DNA of 25,071 bases from CAYNHF01 sp964397045. Its GTDB lineage: Bacteria; Actinomycetota; Acidimicrobiia; Spongiisociales; UBA5794. The DNA lies in NCBI GenBank assembly GCA_964397045.1, contig CAYNHF010000045.1, forward strand, positions 1-25,071. The letters run 5' to 3'. Position 1 is the stretch's first letter. The number at the start of each line of letters is the position of its first letter. The notes beneath the pieces are model-generated. The model was given only the letters and a program-made list of their open reading frames with translations. It was not told the origin of the DNA and ran no database searches. Shown here in pieces: positions 7,930-15,783 of this stretch. Position numbers and translations under genes: made by a program.

Positions 7930-8313
7930 TCAGCTGGGTTCGTCTGGCTCGGACCGCGCGGCCACCTCGACGTCGACGAGGACGTAGAACCTGAACTCAG
8001 TCCGTCCCGCAGGACTGCGTTCGACGGGGATGGGGTGGGCTTCGAACCACTGCAGGTAGTTGTCGTAGGCCTCGTGGTCTGCGAAGTGAAGCTCGACGAT
8101 CCGGTAGAAGGTCTCGGGCTCGTCGGTCGTTGGGGTCCCAGCACTCGTTGCCGTGATGGCTCGCACGACCGTTCCCACGACGATCTTATCCAGGAAGGGG
8201 TTGGCGAGAAGGTCGGGGTAATGGACGTCCCACAGCCATGTTTCGTACTCGTTTACCGACACACCGTCGATGATGTCGTAGCCGAGGATGGCTTTGACGC
8301 CGGGTTCACCCAT
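7930..8313 (-). CDS. Small EthD-like (ferredoxin-fold) protein
   Basis: This 127-residue cytoplasmic protein starts with VKAILGYDI and includes YETWLWDVHYPDLLANPFLDK and FYRIVELHFADHEAYDNYLQW, a pattern seen in EthD and other dimeric alpha-beta barrel proteins. Such proteins are often small accessory or degradative enzymes with no cofactor. The ATG at 8313 is chosen because AAGGAGG lies 4-5 bases upstream (8318-8324 on the plus strand); a longer reading to 8334 has no such site. It lies 100 bases downstream of the second amidohydrolase on the same strand and is probably co-transcribed with it. The family call is by pattern recognition and moderately sure; the role is unknown. Confidence 0.7.
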   Translation of the reverse strand: MGEPGVKAILGYDIIDGVSVNEYETWLWDVHYPDLLANPFLDKIVVGTVVRAITATSAGTPTTDEPETFYRIVELHFADHEAYDNYLQWFEAHPIPVERSPAGRTEFRFYVLVDVEVAARSEPDEPS

Positions 8314-8412
8314 GGGGCCTCCTTGTGCGGGCACCGCCGTGGACTGTTCACCCTAGAGACAAGGAGCAGCCTGCGGCGGTGTTGCGGGCCGGGGGGTCGG
8401 AAGGATCAAGCT

Positions 8413-9891
8413 TCAGACAGAAGCCGTCGGCCTTCGGATGAACTGCCCGCCGGGGGAGCCGACCACATTTCCTGCTGCGACGATTTGTCTGCCACGCAGG
8501 AACACATGTTTGACTCTGCCCTTCAGCTCGTGGCCTTCCAGGGGGGAGTAGCCCTGCGTCGATTCGGACTCGGCGGCCCGCACCACGAAGGACTCGTCCG
8601 GATCGACGAGGGTGAGATCGGCGTCGTAGCCGGGTTTGACGGCACCCTTGCGGAGCAGGCCGTAGCGCTGAGCCGGATTCCACGAGAGCAGTTCGGCCAC
8701 CTTGTTGAGTGGCAGGCCGCGGCGGGTCCCTTCACTCAGGACTCCCGAGAGGAGGTATTCGGTTCCACCAAAGCCGGACTTCGCCAGGAACACGTCGTCG
8801 GGGTGTTCCCGGCTCAACTTGACCTCGGGACGACAACACGCGTGATCACTGACAACCCAATCGACTTGGCCGTTGAGTACTGCGTCCCACAGTGCCTCCA
8901 CATCCGTCCGGGGCCGGATAGGCGGGTTGACCTTTCCGTAGATGCCGTTGGCCGTGTTGATGTCGGCGAGCAGATGCCCGACCGTGACCTCGCGACGGAA
9001 GTCGACGTCGGGATACGTCTCCGCCATCCGCAATGCCGACGTCATCGCCTTGGCCGAGCTGAGGTGCAGCAGGTTGATGTTGGCGAAGGCGGCCTCATCG
9101 GCGAGGTAGGCGGCGATCGCGATTGCTAGTCCCTCAGAGTGCGGCGGGCGCGAGGCCGAGTAGGCCTCGAGACCCGACAGGGCACCGGAGGTCTCGACCT
9201 GCTTGGTGTAGGCGGTCATGATCTCCGCGGTCTCGCAGTGCATCGAGAGTGAGATATATGGCGCCTTGTCCGGGTTGGCGTGTGCGGCTTCGTGGAGGCC
9301 GCGCATGATGAACTCGAAGTGCGCGTAGTCGTACCGCTCGCCGGGTGGTGTCATGAGGAACGAGCTCTGGTCATCGGAGCGACCGTGGAGTCCGTGGCCT
9401 CCGTAGAACATGAAGATCTTGAACGAGCTGACGCCGAAGTCGTTGATCAGGTCGTCGAACTCTTCGATGTGGCGGTTCATCATGGGTGCGACGTGGTAGC
9501 CGTAGTCCACGTGGGAACGACCCTCGCTCATTTCCAGAACAAGGGGCATGAACTGTTGGTACGGCCCACCCCGGTTGAGGTAGTACTGACCGGTGCGGAT
9601 GTAGCTGAGCCCGGTCGTCACGCCCCCGAGAGCGGCGGCCCGGCTCTCGCTGGCGATGTCTTCGGCGAGGGGGTGGTAGATCCCGAAATGCATGTGGGCA
9701 TCGACCACACCCGGAAACGCCAGGAGGCCTCTGCCGTCGAAGACCTGGCTCGCCTGGTCGGCATCGATGGTGGAAGCCACTTCGGCGATGGAGCCGTCGA
9801 GTATCGCGATGTCGGCCGATGCGACCGGTTGCTCGGCCGCGTTGACAACTCGGACGTTCTTCACAACGAGGTCGTAGGGTGGAGGCGCCAA
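8413..9891 (-). CDS. Second dihydropyrimidinase-like amidohydrolase
   Basis: This enzyme of about 492 residues belongs to the cyclic amidohydrolase family. From TTG 9891 the metal ligands are His66 and His68 in DAHMHFG, Lys158 in SFKIFMF, His218 in SMHCET, His276 in LLHLSS and Asp349 in VVSDHACC. The TTG is preferred because the family's opening strand (YDLVVKNVRVV) begins five residues later. Reading on upstream would run into the divergent dioxygenase gene, and no ATG or GTG lies between. It transcribes away from the dioxygenase and is followed by the small EthD-like gene. It may handle a ring different from that of the enzyme at 3267, or act as a backup. The start is less certain than the function. 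Confidence 0.88.
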   Translation of the reverse strand: MAPPPYDLVVKNVRVVNAAEQPVASADIAILDGSIAEVASTIDADQASQVFDGRGLLAFPGVVDAHMHFGIYHPLAEDIASESRAAALGGVTTGLSYIRTGQYYLNRGGPYQQFMPLVLEMSEGRSHVDYGYHVAPMMNRHIEEFDDLINDFGVSSFKIFMFYGGHGLHGRSDDQSSFLMTPPGERYDYAHFEFIMRGLHEAAHANPDKAPYISLSMHCETAEIMTAYTKQVETSGALSGLEAYSASRPPHSEGLAIAIAAYLADEAAFANINLLHLSSAKAMTSALRMAETYPDVDFRREVTVGHLLADINTANGIYGKVNPPIRPRTDVEALWDAVLNGQVDWVVSDHACCRPEVKLSREHPDDVFLAKSGFGGTEYLLSGVLSEGTRRGLPLNKVAELLSWNPAQRYGLLRKGAVKPGYDADLTLVDPDESFVVRAAESESTQGYSPLEGHELKGRVKHVFLRGRQIVAAGNVVGSPGGQFIRRPTASV

Positions 9892-10036
9892 TGTACGGTC
9901 GATCCTACTGTTTGGTCGCGGACCCGTGGTAGGCAGGATTCTTGTTCCCGCACCCGCCGGGTATGGCGGACACGCCGATGGTATGGTCGCCTGGAGTGCT
10001 CGGCGGGCACCACAGGAGTGACGAGCGGAGGACCTC
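9892..10036. promoter_or_regulatory. Divergent intergenic region
   Basis: These 145 bases separate the start of the minus-strand amidohydrolase from the plus-strand dioxygenase and must hold the control signals for both. GGAGGA at about 10026-10031 is the ribosome binding site of the dioxygenase. I see no convincing paired operator, so the promoters are assigned by position only. Confidence 0.5.
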
Positions 10037-11101
10037 ATGACGGATGCGGCTCGTGAGATAGGCCCGATAGAGGGACCCTCGGTTTGGTACGGCCCCGACA
10101 TGCGGGTGCGGTGGGAAGAGTGGCTGAAGACGCTCAGCGCCGCGCAGGTCGGCGAGATCGACGCCGCGGTTGGTGCAGTGCTCGATCGGGGCATCTCCCT
10201 GGTTGACCTAACCCGCGACGACTTTCCGCTACCGACCCTGGGGCCGGTCCTCGACGCGATCCAGGACGAGGTGGTCAACGGCCGCGGATTCGTGCTGATT
10301 CGGGGTCTGCCGGTGGATCGCTACACGATCGAGGAGTCCGCGGCTGCCTACTTCGGCATCGGGACCTACTTCGGCTGGGCGATCCCGCAGAACGCCAAGG
10401 GCCACATCCTGGGCCACGTCAGGGACATCGGGCTCGATCCGGAGAATCCCGAGCACCGGTTGTACGGCACCAGAGCCCGCCATCTCTACCACACCGACTC
10501 GTGTGACATCGTCGGGTTGTTGTGCCTGCAGATAGCCAAGGCGGGTGGGCAGAGCAAGATCGCAAGTTCGGCGACCGTATTCAACGAAATGCTGGCGACC
10601 CGTCCCGACCTGGCAGCGGTGATGGCCGAACCCTTCTATCACGATCGCAAGGGCGAGATTCCTGAGGGCAAAGGCCCGTACTACCAGATGCCGATCTTCC
10701 ACCATTACGGCGGCTCTCTGACTGTGACCTACAACCGGGACTTTATCACCGGGGCGGTCCGCTTCGATGACGTCCCTCCGCTGTCCGAAGCCCAGGTGGA
10801 GGCGATGGACCTTGCGGACGAGCTGGCCGACAACGACCGCCTTCGCCTCGACATGGATTTCAGGCCGGGCGACATCCAGTTCATCGGCAACCACCAGGTG
10901 CTTCATGCCCGGACTCCATACGAGGACTATCCAGAGCCCGAACTGAAACGGCATCTACTGCGATTGTGGCTGGCGCCGCCGAACAGTCGGCCGCTACCGC
11001 CGGTGATGGCGGAACGCTTCGGGACGATCGAGGCCGGTACGGCGCGAGGAGGGATCCGGGTGCCGGGCCAAGTGCTCAGTGCACCTCTGGAGCCGGAGTG
11101 A
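10037..11101 (+). CDS. TauD/TfdA-family Fe(II)/2-oxoglutarate dioxygenase
   Basis: This 354-residue cytoplasmic oxygenase has the 2-His-1-carboxylate iron triad: His152 and Asp154 in YHTDSCD and distal His290 in NHQVLHARTPYED. Arg309 in HLLRLWLAPP is placed to bind 2-oxoglutarate. The N-terminal 90 residues with GFVLIRGLPVD are normal for the family. Members hydroxylate an unactivated carbon, often to cut a C-N, C-S or C-O bond. It is divergent from the second amidohydrolase, so it may prepare or finish a substrate of the same island, for example by N- or O-dealkylation. That link is inference from position. GGAGGA upstream supports the ATG. Confidence 0.9.
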   Translation: MTDAAREIGPIEGPSVWYGPDMRVRWEEWLKTLSAAQVGEIDAAVGAVLDRGISLVDLTRDDFPLPTLGPVLDAIQDEVVNGRGFVLIRGLPVDRYTIEESAAAYFGIGTYFGWAIPQNAKGHILGHVRDIGLDPENPEHRLYGTRARHLYHTDSCDIVGLLCLQIAKAGGQSKIASSATVFNEMLATRPDLAAVMAEPFYHDRKGEIPEGKGPYYQMPIFHHYGGSLTVTYNRDFITGAVRFDDVPPLSEAQVEAMDLADELADNDRLRLDMDFRPGDIQFIGNHQVLHARTPYEDYPEPELKRHLLRLWLAPPNSRPLPPVMAERFGTIEAGTARGGIRVPGQVLSAPLEPE

Positions 11102-11448
11102 GGTCGAGGACTCCGGTGGTGTGGTGAGAGGCCGCCTCGAGCGATAGGCCAATCGACCACACCCGCCGCCGGTGGTGCCGTTGCCGCGCATTGGTCGGGC
11201 TGTAGTGCGCATCACCGCAGTCACCGCACCGACGTTTCGCGCAGTTGTGACCGGGGGATCGCAGCCACGGGAAGTCGCATTGGGGATGGGCACCCGGCCG
11301 CTCATCGAGGGCGTCCGGTGGTGCCGCGGGCTTCAGGAGCCGATGGCCGCATGGATGTATCCAAAGCCAGGGCGTCCTAACATGCCGACCATCTTCTCCC
11401 GGTTGTTTCAGAAGGGCCTTGCCGGGTTGTCGCGAAACGAGGGCCGTC
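11102..11448. other. 347-base intergenic region with an inverted repeat
   Basis: I find no credible gene here; the open frames on both strands have no homology I recognise. An 8-base inverted repeat (GGTGTGGT at 11118-11125, ACCACACC at 11156-11163) encloses the small palindrome GAGGCCGCCTC. It begins 16 bases after the dioxygenase stop and could be a terminator without a T tail. The remaining sequence should hold the promoter of the dehydrogenase gene, but I cannot point to it. Confidence 0.4.
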
Positions 11449-12636
11449 ATGACCCATCAACCGGTGAGCACCGGTCGGATAAACCCGAGAGACGTGCTCG
11501 AGATCGACTCCCTGCTGTCCGACGAGGAGCGCCTGCTTCGCGACACCGTCCGCACCTTCGTCTCGGATCGTATCGGTCCCTTCGTCGCTGATTGGTATGA
11601 GGCAGGGGCATTTCCCAAAGAACTCGTTCAGGAAATGGGAACGTTGGGATTACTCGGGATGCACCTGGAAGGCTACGGGTGTGCCGGCACCAGTGCAGTG
11701 GCCTACGGCTTGGCGAGCACCGAACTCGAGGCCGGAGACACCGGGGCCCGCAGCTTCGTCTCTGTACAGGGTTCCCTGGCGATGTTTCCGATCTGGGCAT
11801 ACGGCTCGGATGAGCAGAAGGAAGAGTGGCTTCCTCGTATGGCGGCGGGTGATGCGATCGGCTGTTTCGGGCTCACCGAACCCGACTCGGGGAGCGACCC
11901 CTCGAGCATGCGGACGACTGCGAAGAGTGTCGCCGGCGACTGGGTTCTCAACGGAACGAAGATGTGGATCACCAACGGGGGGATCGCCGACGTCGCGGTG
12001 ATCTGGGCGCGCACCGACGACGGCATCCGCGGATTCGTCGTGCCGACCGATACCGCAGGATTTTCTACCGTGGACATCCGCGGGAAGCTTTCGCTGCGGG
12101 CGTCGGTGACGTCGGAACTCGTGATAGATAGCGTTCGGCTTCCGGCGGACGCCATCCTCCCGCACGTGGCCGGTATGAAGGGCCCGCTGTCTTGCCTGAG
12201 TGAGGCCCGTTTCGGTGTGCTCTTCGGTGCCGTCGGAGCGGCCCGCGCCTGTTATGAGGCTGCGCTCGACTACGCGGGCGATCGCGAGCAGTTCGGCAAG
12301 CCGATCGCCGGCTTTCAGCTCACCCAGCGCAAACTGGTCGACATGATGGTCAAGGTGAACCGTGGCATGCTTCTCGCGCTCCACATCGGGCGCATGAAGG
12401 ATGACGGCGCCGCTGCCGCCGAGCACATCAGCCTGGGTAAGTACGACAATGTCCGGATGGCGCTGGAGGTGGCCCGTGAGGCGAGGGGAGTGCTCGGTGC
12501 GAACGGCATCACGCTTGAGTACCCGGTGATGCGTCACATGAACAACCTGGAATCGGTGTACACGTATGAGGGAACGAACGAGATCCACACGCTGATTCTT
12601 GGTCAGGCGCTCACCGGAATCAGTGCCTTCGAGTGA
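11449..12636 (+). CDS. Glutaryl-CoA dehydrogenase-type acyl-CoA dehydrogenase
   Basis: This 395-residue flavoenzyme is of the acyl-CoA dehydrogenase family. It matches glutaryl-CoA dehydrogenase closely: RSFVSVQGSLAMFPIWAYGS (101-120) contains the Arg that binds the distal carboxylate, ITNGG is the flavin-binding part, and YEGTNEIHTLILGQALTGI near the end places the catalytic Glu at 374. The known enzyme oxidises glutaryl-CoA to crotonyl-CoA and CO2 in lysine and aromatic degradation; non-decarboxylating relatives exist and cannot be excluded. The ATG at 11449, with GAGGG upstream, is preferred over a start at 11419. It stands alone in its own unit, so its tie to the catabolic island (for example a methylene- or alkyl-dicarboxylate) is only suggestive. 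Confidence 0.92.
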   Translation: MTHQPVSTGRINPRDVLEIDSLLSDEERLLRDTVRTFVSDRIGPFVADWYEAGAFPKELVQEMGTLGLLGMHLEGYGCAGTSAVAYGLASTELEAGDTGARSFVSVQGSLAMFPIWAYGSDEQKEEWLPRMAAGDAIGCFGLTEPDSGSDPSSMRTTAKSVAGDWVLNGTKMWITNGGIADVAVIWARTDDGIRGFVVPTDTAGFSTVDIRGKLSLRASVTSELVIDSVRLPADAILPHVAGMKGPLSCLSEARFGVLFGAVGAARACYEAALDYAGDREQFGKPIAGFQLTQRKLVDMMVKVNRGMLLALHIGRMKDDGAAAAEHISLGKYDNVRMALEVAREARGVLGANGITLEYPVMRHMNNLESVYTYEGTNEIHTLILGQALTGISAFE

Positions 12637-12654
12637 GCCGGCGCGAGGCAAAAC

Positions 12655-12678
12655 AGACGCGTTGGCCGGAAGGCGTCT
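12655..12678 (+). terminator. Possible terminator after the dehydrogenase
   Basis: AGACGC (12655-12660) and GCGTCT (12673-12678) form a 6-base stem with a 12-base loop 18 bases after the dehydrogenase stop. There is no T run. It overlaps a promoter-like pair, so it may serve another role. Confidence 0.35.
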
Positions 12679-12690
12679 AATGCATAATAC
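12662..12690 (+). promoter_or_regulatory. Promoter-like pair upstream of the HTH gene
   Basis: TTGGCC (12662-12667) and TAATAC (12685-12690) are separated by 17 bases, a good sigma-70-type spacing. Transcription from here would give a leader of about 180 bases before the ATG at 12880. Confidence 0.35.
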
Positions 12691-12800
12691 CTGGTCAGAT
12701 GCGCTTTTGCCGATTCATGGTTGCGCATTGTTGCGTTTCGAGGCCGTCGTTCGCTGAGCTACGGAATCCGCGAATCCGGTCTCATCTTGTGGTATCACGA

Positions 12801-12833
12801 GTCCGGCAACTGTGAGCACCCCGAGTGCCGGAC
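12801..12833 (+). promoter_or_regulatory. Stem-loop in the leader of the HTH gene
   Basis: A perfect 8-base stem (GTCCGGCA at 12801-12808, TGCCGGAC at 12826-12833) with a 17-base loop lies 46 bases before the start codon. It is inside the predicted leader and could affect translation or mRNA life. No known riboswitch is recognised. Confidence 0.35.
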
Positions 12834-12879
12834 GACGGTGGACGCGTCAACCGCCCACCTGGCACAGGAGGTGCCCCCC

Positions 12880-13569
12880 ATGGGCGACACAGACATCACA
12901 ATCGTGCGAGACCCGAGCGCGCGGTGCACGATCTGCCGCAACCCCGATGTGGAAGAGATCAACCGTGACTTGGTGCTGCGGCGCGCCACGCAGGCCGACA
13001 TCGCCGCCGAAGCTGGAGTGGACCGCTCATCCGTGTCGCGGCATTTCCGCCGGCACGTGATGCCGGGCATGGCGAGCCAAGTCGTCATTGACCAGAAACT
13101 CTCACCGTTCCACGTCGTCGAGGAAATCGACCAGCTGTATCGCGGCGTCGTGCAGGAGAGGCTCCTCGCTCTGGAGCGGTGCGACCACCGCCTCGCCCGG
13201 GACTACTTCGCCGAGCAGCGGCGGCTGATCGAATTCGGGATCCGGATCAGAGCCAGGCTCGGCCAAGAGGGTGTGGAGGCGTTGCGGAACCAGTCGGAGC
13301 TTCAGGACAAGAGCCGCCGAGACCAACCGAGGGAGAGCCTCGAGGCGAAGGTGAACTCGTTGGGCGACCAGGTGAGGTATCCGACGCGGCAACGAATACC
13401 TCAGGACATCGAACATCACGAAACTGAGCTTGACCGGCTCCGAGCCCGTCAGGATCGACTCGAGCGAGAAGGCAAGATGTGGGACAACGTCGATGAGCCC
13501 GTAGCCGTTGACGACGAGGCGCCCAGCGTGGGGGACGAAGAGAAAGGGCCCCGGATCCACGACGGTTGA
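12880..13569 (+). CDS. Helix-turn-helix protein with CxxC, terminase-small-subunit-like
   Basis: This 229-residue protein opens with RCTICRNPDVEEINRDLV (a CxxC pair, Cys16 and Cys19, that might bind metal), then a helix-turn-helix at about 38-60 (TQADIAAEAGVDRSSVSRHF). A long charged helical part rich in Arg, Glu and Gln follows, probably coiled coil, and then an acidic end. Similar small proteins occur in actinobacterial prophages and islands, where they act as DNA-binding or terminase small subunits. The ATG at 12880 is chosen for the excellent AGGAGGTG 6 bases upstream; an in-frame start at 12721 has none. It sits next to a recombinase fragment, which supports a mobile origin. The DNA target is unknown. 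Confidence 0.7.
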   Translation: MGDTDITIVRDPSARCTICRNPDVEEINRDLVLRRATQADIAAEAGVDRSSVSRHFRRHVMPGMASQVVIDQKLSPFHVVEEIDQLYRGVVQERLLALERCDHRLARDYFAEQRRLIEFGIRIRARLGQEGVEALRNQSELQDKSRRDQPRESLEAKVNSLGDQVRYPTRQRIPQDIEHHETELDRLRARQDRLEREGKMWDNVDEPVAVDDEAPSVGDEEKGPRIHDG

Positions 13570-13608
13570 ACGCACCTTGACAGAGAGCGAGGTCTCCTCG
13601 ATCACAGG

Positions 13609-13637
13609 CTCGCCGGTCAATTGCGCGGCGGTACGAT
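13609..13637 (+). promoter_or_regulatory. Promoter-like motif of structured element A
   Basis: CTCGCCG (13609-13615) and TACGAT (13632-13637) are separated by 16 bases. The second element has CTCGCCG and TAGAAT at exactly the same spacing, while the sequence between them differs. Conservation of the two blocks and their distance suggests a promoter, although the upstream box is not a standard -35. Confidence 0.5.
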
Positions 13638-13642
13638 CGGGG

Positions 13643-13725
13643 GCAACAGGCGAGCGCCGGTGAGCGCCCCCTCGACATCGAGGGAGACGCTCCTGCGGCG
13701 CAGCCGAGCTTCGCGACCGGAGCTC
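13643..13725 (+). ncRNA. Candidate small RNA, copy A
   Basis: The element opens with a 16-base block (GCAACAGGCGAGCGCC, 13643-13658) that is identical in copy B. Two nested helices follow. The outer helix pairs GCGCC (13654-13658) with GGCGC (13697-13701). The inner pairs GAGCG (13662-13666) with CGCTC (13688-13692) and goes on, after a small internal loop, as CCCTCG/CGAGGG (13669-13674/13679-13684) around an ACAT loop. A third hairpin, GAGCT/AGCTC, is at 13706-13725. The upper helix differs in sequence from copy B but still pairs, which argues for a structured RNA. I do not recognise it as 6C, tmRNA, SRP or RNase P RNA. The 3' end is estimated. Confidence 0.55.
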
Positions 13726-13800
13726 ACGGGACCGCCGACTTCCCCGGTGAGTAGGTCGAACCGAGTCGTGGTCGGCTGCCAGCCAAACGGCTTCGAGCAT

Positions 13801-13944
13801 CCACTTCCGCTCGCTGATAGCCCGGATCACGTCGGCGGGGGCGATGTGATCGAGGTAGGTGTCCGTTGTGGCGAGCGATACGTGGCCCAGTTGTTTCTGA
13901 ATGATTTTCGTGGGCACGCCCGCCATCGTCAGTTCGTAGGCGTC
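13801..13944 (-). pseudogene. Tyrosine recombinase, C-terminal remnant
   Basis: Read on the minus strand, this encodes AYELTMAGVPTKIIQKQLGH followed by SLATTDTYLDHIAPADVI and ends near ISERKW. That is the end of the catalytic domain of a phage-type integrase, with the box II LGH histidine and the tyrosine nucleophile in TDTY. The preceding LRH motif and everything before it are missing: a stop codon (TGA) lies in frame about 40 bases upstream, and the similarity begins abruptly near 13944. After the last conserved residues the frame simply runs on opposite the HTH gene. It cannot be a working recombinase. Confidence 0.75.
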
Positions 13945-14060
13945 CCTTGGAGCAAGCTGCTGTCGCCGAACTGACCTTGGTCAGCGATCGTGGCAGCCGT
14001 CGCTATGTTTGCTGTCACCCGCCAGGCATTCGCGACCACCCGACCGTTGGAGGATCCGGA

Positions 14061-15356
14061 ATGACGCTGCAGTCGGTCAGGTGGAGATTCTGGATCCTCA
14101 CGTTCATGGCGTGGCTCCCCATCGGGTTCATGATCCCGGTCTTCGTGCTCGCCCCGCTCGAGCGCGGGCTGACGCTGGGCGATATCGGGCTCGTGCTGTC
14201 GGCCTACGGGCTCACCACGGTTCTCCTCGAACTGCCCACCGGCGGGCTTGCGGATGCCTTCGGGCGGCGGCCGGTGCTGATCGCTGCGGCGCTTGCCGGA
14301 GCGGCGATGGCGCTCGTCTGGTATGCCGGCACGACGCTGCTGGCCTTCGTCATCGCTGCCATCATCGGTGGGATCAGCCGTTCGCTGGCCAGCGGACCGC
14401 TCGAGGCATGGTTCGTCGATACGTCGCACGACATCGACCCGGGGGCACCGATGCGGAAAGGTCTGGCAGGCGGGACCGTTGCTGATGCATTGGGTCTGGC
14501 GGCGGGATCGCTCGCGGTGACTGCTCTGACGTTCGCGCCGGGGATCGCGTCGGACGCTTCCGCCTTCTCGTCCTGGCGTCTCGCAGCGTTGCTCGCGGCC
14601 GCCGCAGCCGTAGTCGATGCGATCGCGATCGCGGCACTCATGCGCGAGGCCGGCGGTCCCCGGGCGACGTTGCGTCAGGCAATCGCCGACGTACCCGGTG
14701 TCGTCAGGCGAGCCACGACGATCGCGCTGCGTCCGGGGACCATCAGGCTGCTGTTCGGCGCCGCCATCATGCTTGGTCTCGGCTTTGCGACGGTCGAGAT
14801 GTTCTACCAGCCGCACTTTCGCGACATGCTCGACAGCACCGAGCAGGCGACGCGTCTGTTCGGCGTGCTCGGTACGGCGCTATCGCTGGCTGCCGCCGGC
14901 GGCGCACTCGTAGCCGGCAGGATCCCAGAGGGACCCAAGTTCCGGCCCGCCCGCATCAGTGCCCTGGCTCTGGTCGTGACTGCCGGTGCCGTCGTCGGCT
15001 TCTCGCTCTCGACCACGGTCCTGGTCGCCTCGGCATTCTTCCTCGCGATCTATGTCGTCGACGGGTTCTGGTACCCGTTCTCCCAGCAAATCCTCCACGC
15101 CGGCGTCGAGTCGTCCGAACGGGCCACGATGGTGTCCGGATGGTCACTCAGCTTCGAGCTCGGTGCGTTGGTCACCGGCCTCGTTCTCGCCCAGATGGCG
15201 GATAGAACCGGTCTCGATGTGATCTTCTGGATCGCAGCCGGTGCTCTGGTCGTAGCGGCCGTGCTCTATGTGGGAATCGACCGCATCTCGAATGCACCCG
15301 AGACTGTGTCGGATGCCGAGTCTGGTGCGACCGATCTCCCCGATCGCCGCGAGTGA
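14061..15356 (+). CDS. MFS transporter
   Basis: This 431-residue inner-membrane protein has about 12 hydrophobic segments and the loop 2-3 motif GGLADAFGRRPVL (about residues 56-68), a hallmark of the major facilitator superfamily. The C-terminal 25 residues are acidic and cytoplasmic. The ATG at 14061 has GGAGG 7 bases upstream; an open frame extends to 13947, but that part is soluble and lies over the recombinase remnant. It stands alone and converges with the minus-strand oxidoreductase pair. Drug/proton antiport is the commonest role of such single genes, but the substrate cannot be read from the sequence. Confidence 0.9.
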   Translation: MTLQSVRWRFWILTFMAWLPIGFMIPVFVLAPLERGLTLGDIGLVLSAYGLTTVLLELPTGGLADAFGRRPVLIAAALAGAAMALVWYAGTTLLAFVIAAIIGGISRSLASGPLEAWFVDTSHDIDPGAPMRKGLAGGTVADALGLAAGSLAVTALTFAPGIASDASAFSSWRLAALLAAAAAVVDAIAIAALMREAGGPRATLRQAIADVPGVVRRATTIALRPGTIRLLFGAAIMLGLGFATVEMFYQPHFRDMLDSTEQATRLFGVLGTALSLAAAGGALVAGRIPEGPKFRPARISALALVVTAGAVVGFSLSTTVLVASAFFLAIYVVDGFWYPFSQQILHAGVESSERATMVSGWSLSFELGALVTGLVLAQMADRTGLDVIFWIAAGALVVAAVLYVGIDRISNAPETVSDAESGATDLPDRRE

Positions 15357-15430
15357 TCCCGACCCCACCCGCGAGTAGCAAAGGACGATCTCACCGCCGC
15401 TGCTGCGCAGGCCGAAACACAGTGACCTGA

Positions 15431-15744
15431 TCAGAGCAGCGCGAGTCTGGTCATGTTTTCGAGGAAGTCGTAGGTATAGAACCGCCTCGTCCCTGACCGA
15501 TCTGCACCAGCCAGGGCCAGACTGCGTCGGGGCTAGCGGCGATCACGACCGCTCGTGTGGTCTCGAAGTTCGCACTTCTCACCAGGTCGTCGCCGGGCAT
15601 GGAGTTCTTCACCTCGTCGTCGGTGGCGCCCCAGCTGCGCAGCCACGGACGAACGGCCAGCAGGTAGGCCACGATCCCGGCGGTGCTCAACACCGCGAGT
15701 CCGGCCCACTCCACGGGAGGGGAAACGTTCTGCCATGGCTCCAC
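15431..15744 (-). pseudogene. Frameshifted SRPBCC-like membrane protein
   Basis: The first 90 codons encode one membrane helix, then LRSWGATDDEV, MPGDDLV and AVWPWLVQIGQGRGG, a pattern of a family of small membrane-anchored SRPBCC-fold proteins. After GRGG the frame changes to SIPTTSSKT and stops at 15451. In the next frame the expected continuation FYTYDFLENMTRLALL appears and ends in TGA at 15431-15433. One missing G in GGCGGTTCTAT explains this. Even if repaired, the protein would be about 105 residues, roughly half of the family length. The GTG at 15744 is 39 bases after the oxidoreductase stop, so the two were probably one operon. Confidence 0.75.
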
Positions 15745-15783
15745 CTCCTGTGCTTGTGGCCGTGGCGGTTCTGCCGAGCCGCG

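Noticed and set aside
9892..10278. N-terminal extension of the second amidohydrolase
   Set aside because: It would overlap the divergent dioxygenase gene and lies before the conserved first strand of the family.
11076..11591. Frames on both strands between the dioxygenase and the dehydrogenase
   Set aside because: They overlap clear genes in other frames and have no family pattern.
13643..13725. 6C RNA
   Set aside because: 6C RNA needs two stem-loops with six or more C in each loop; the loops here are ACAT and a short mixed loop.
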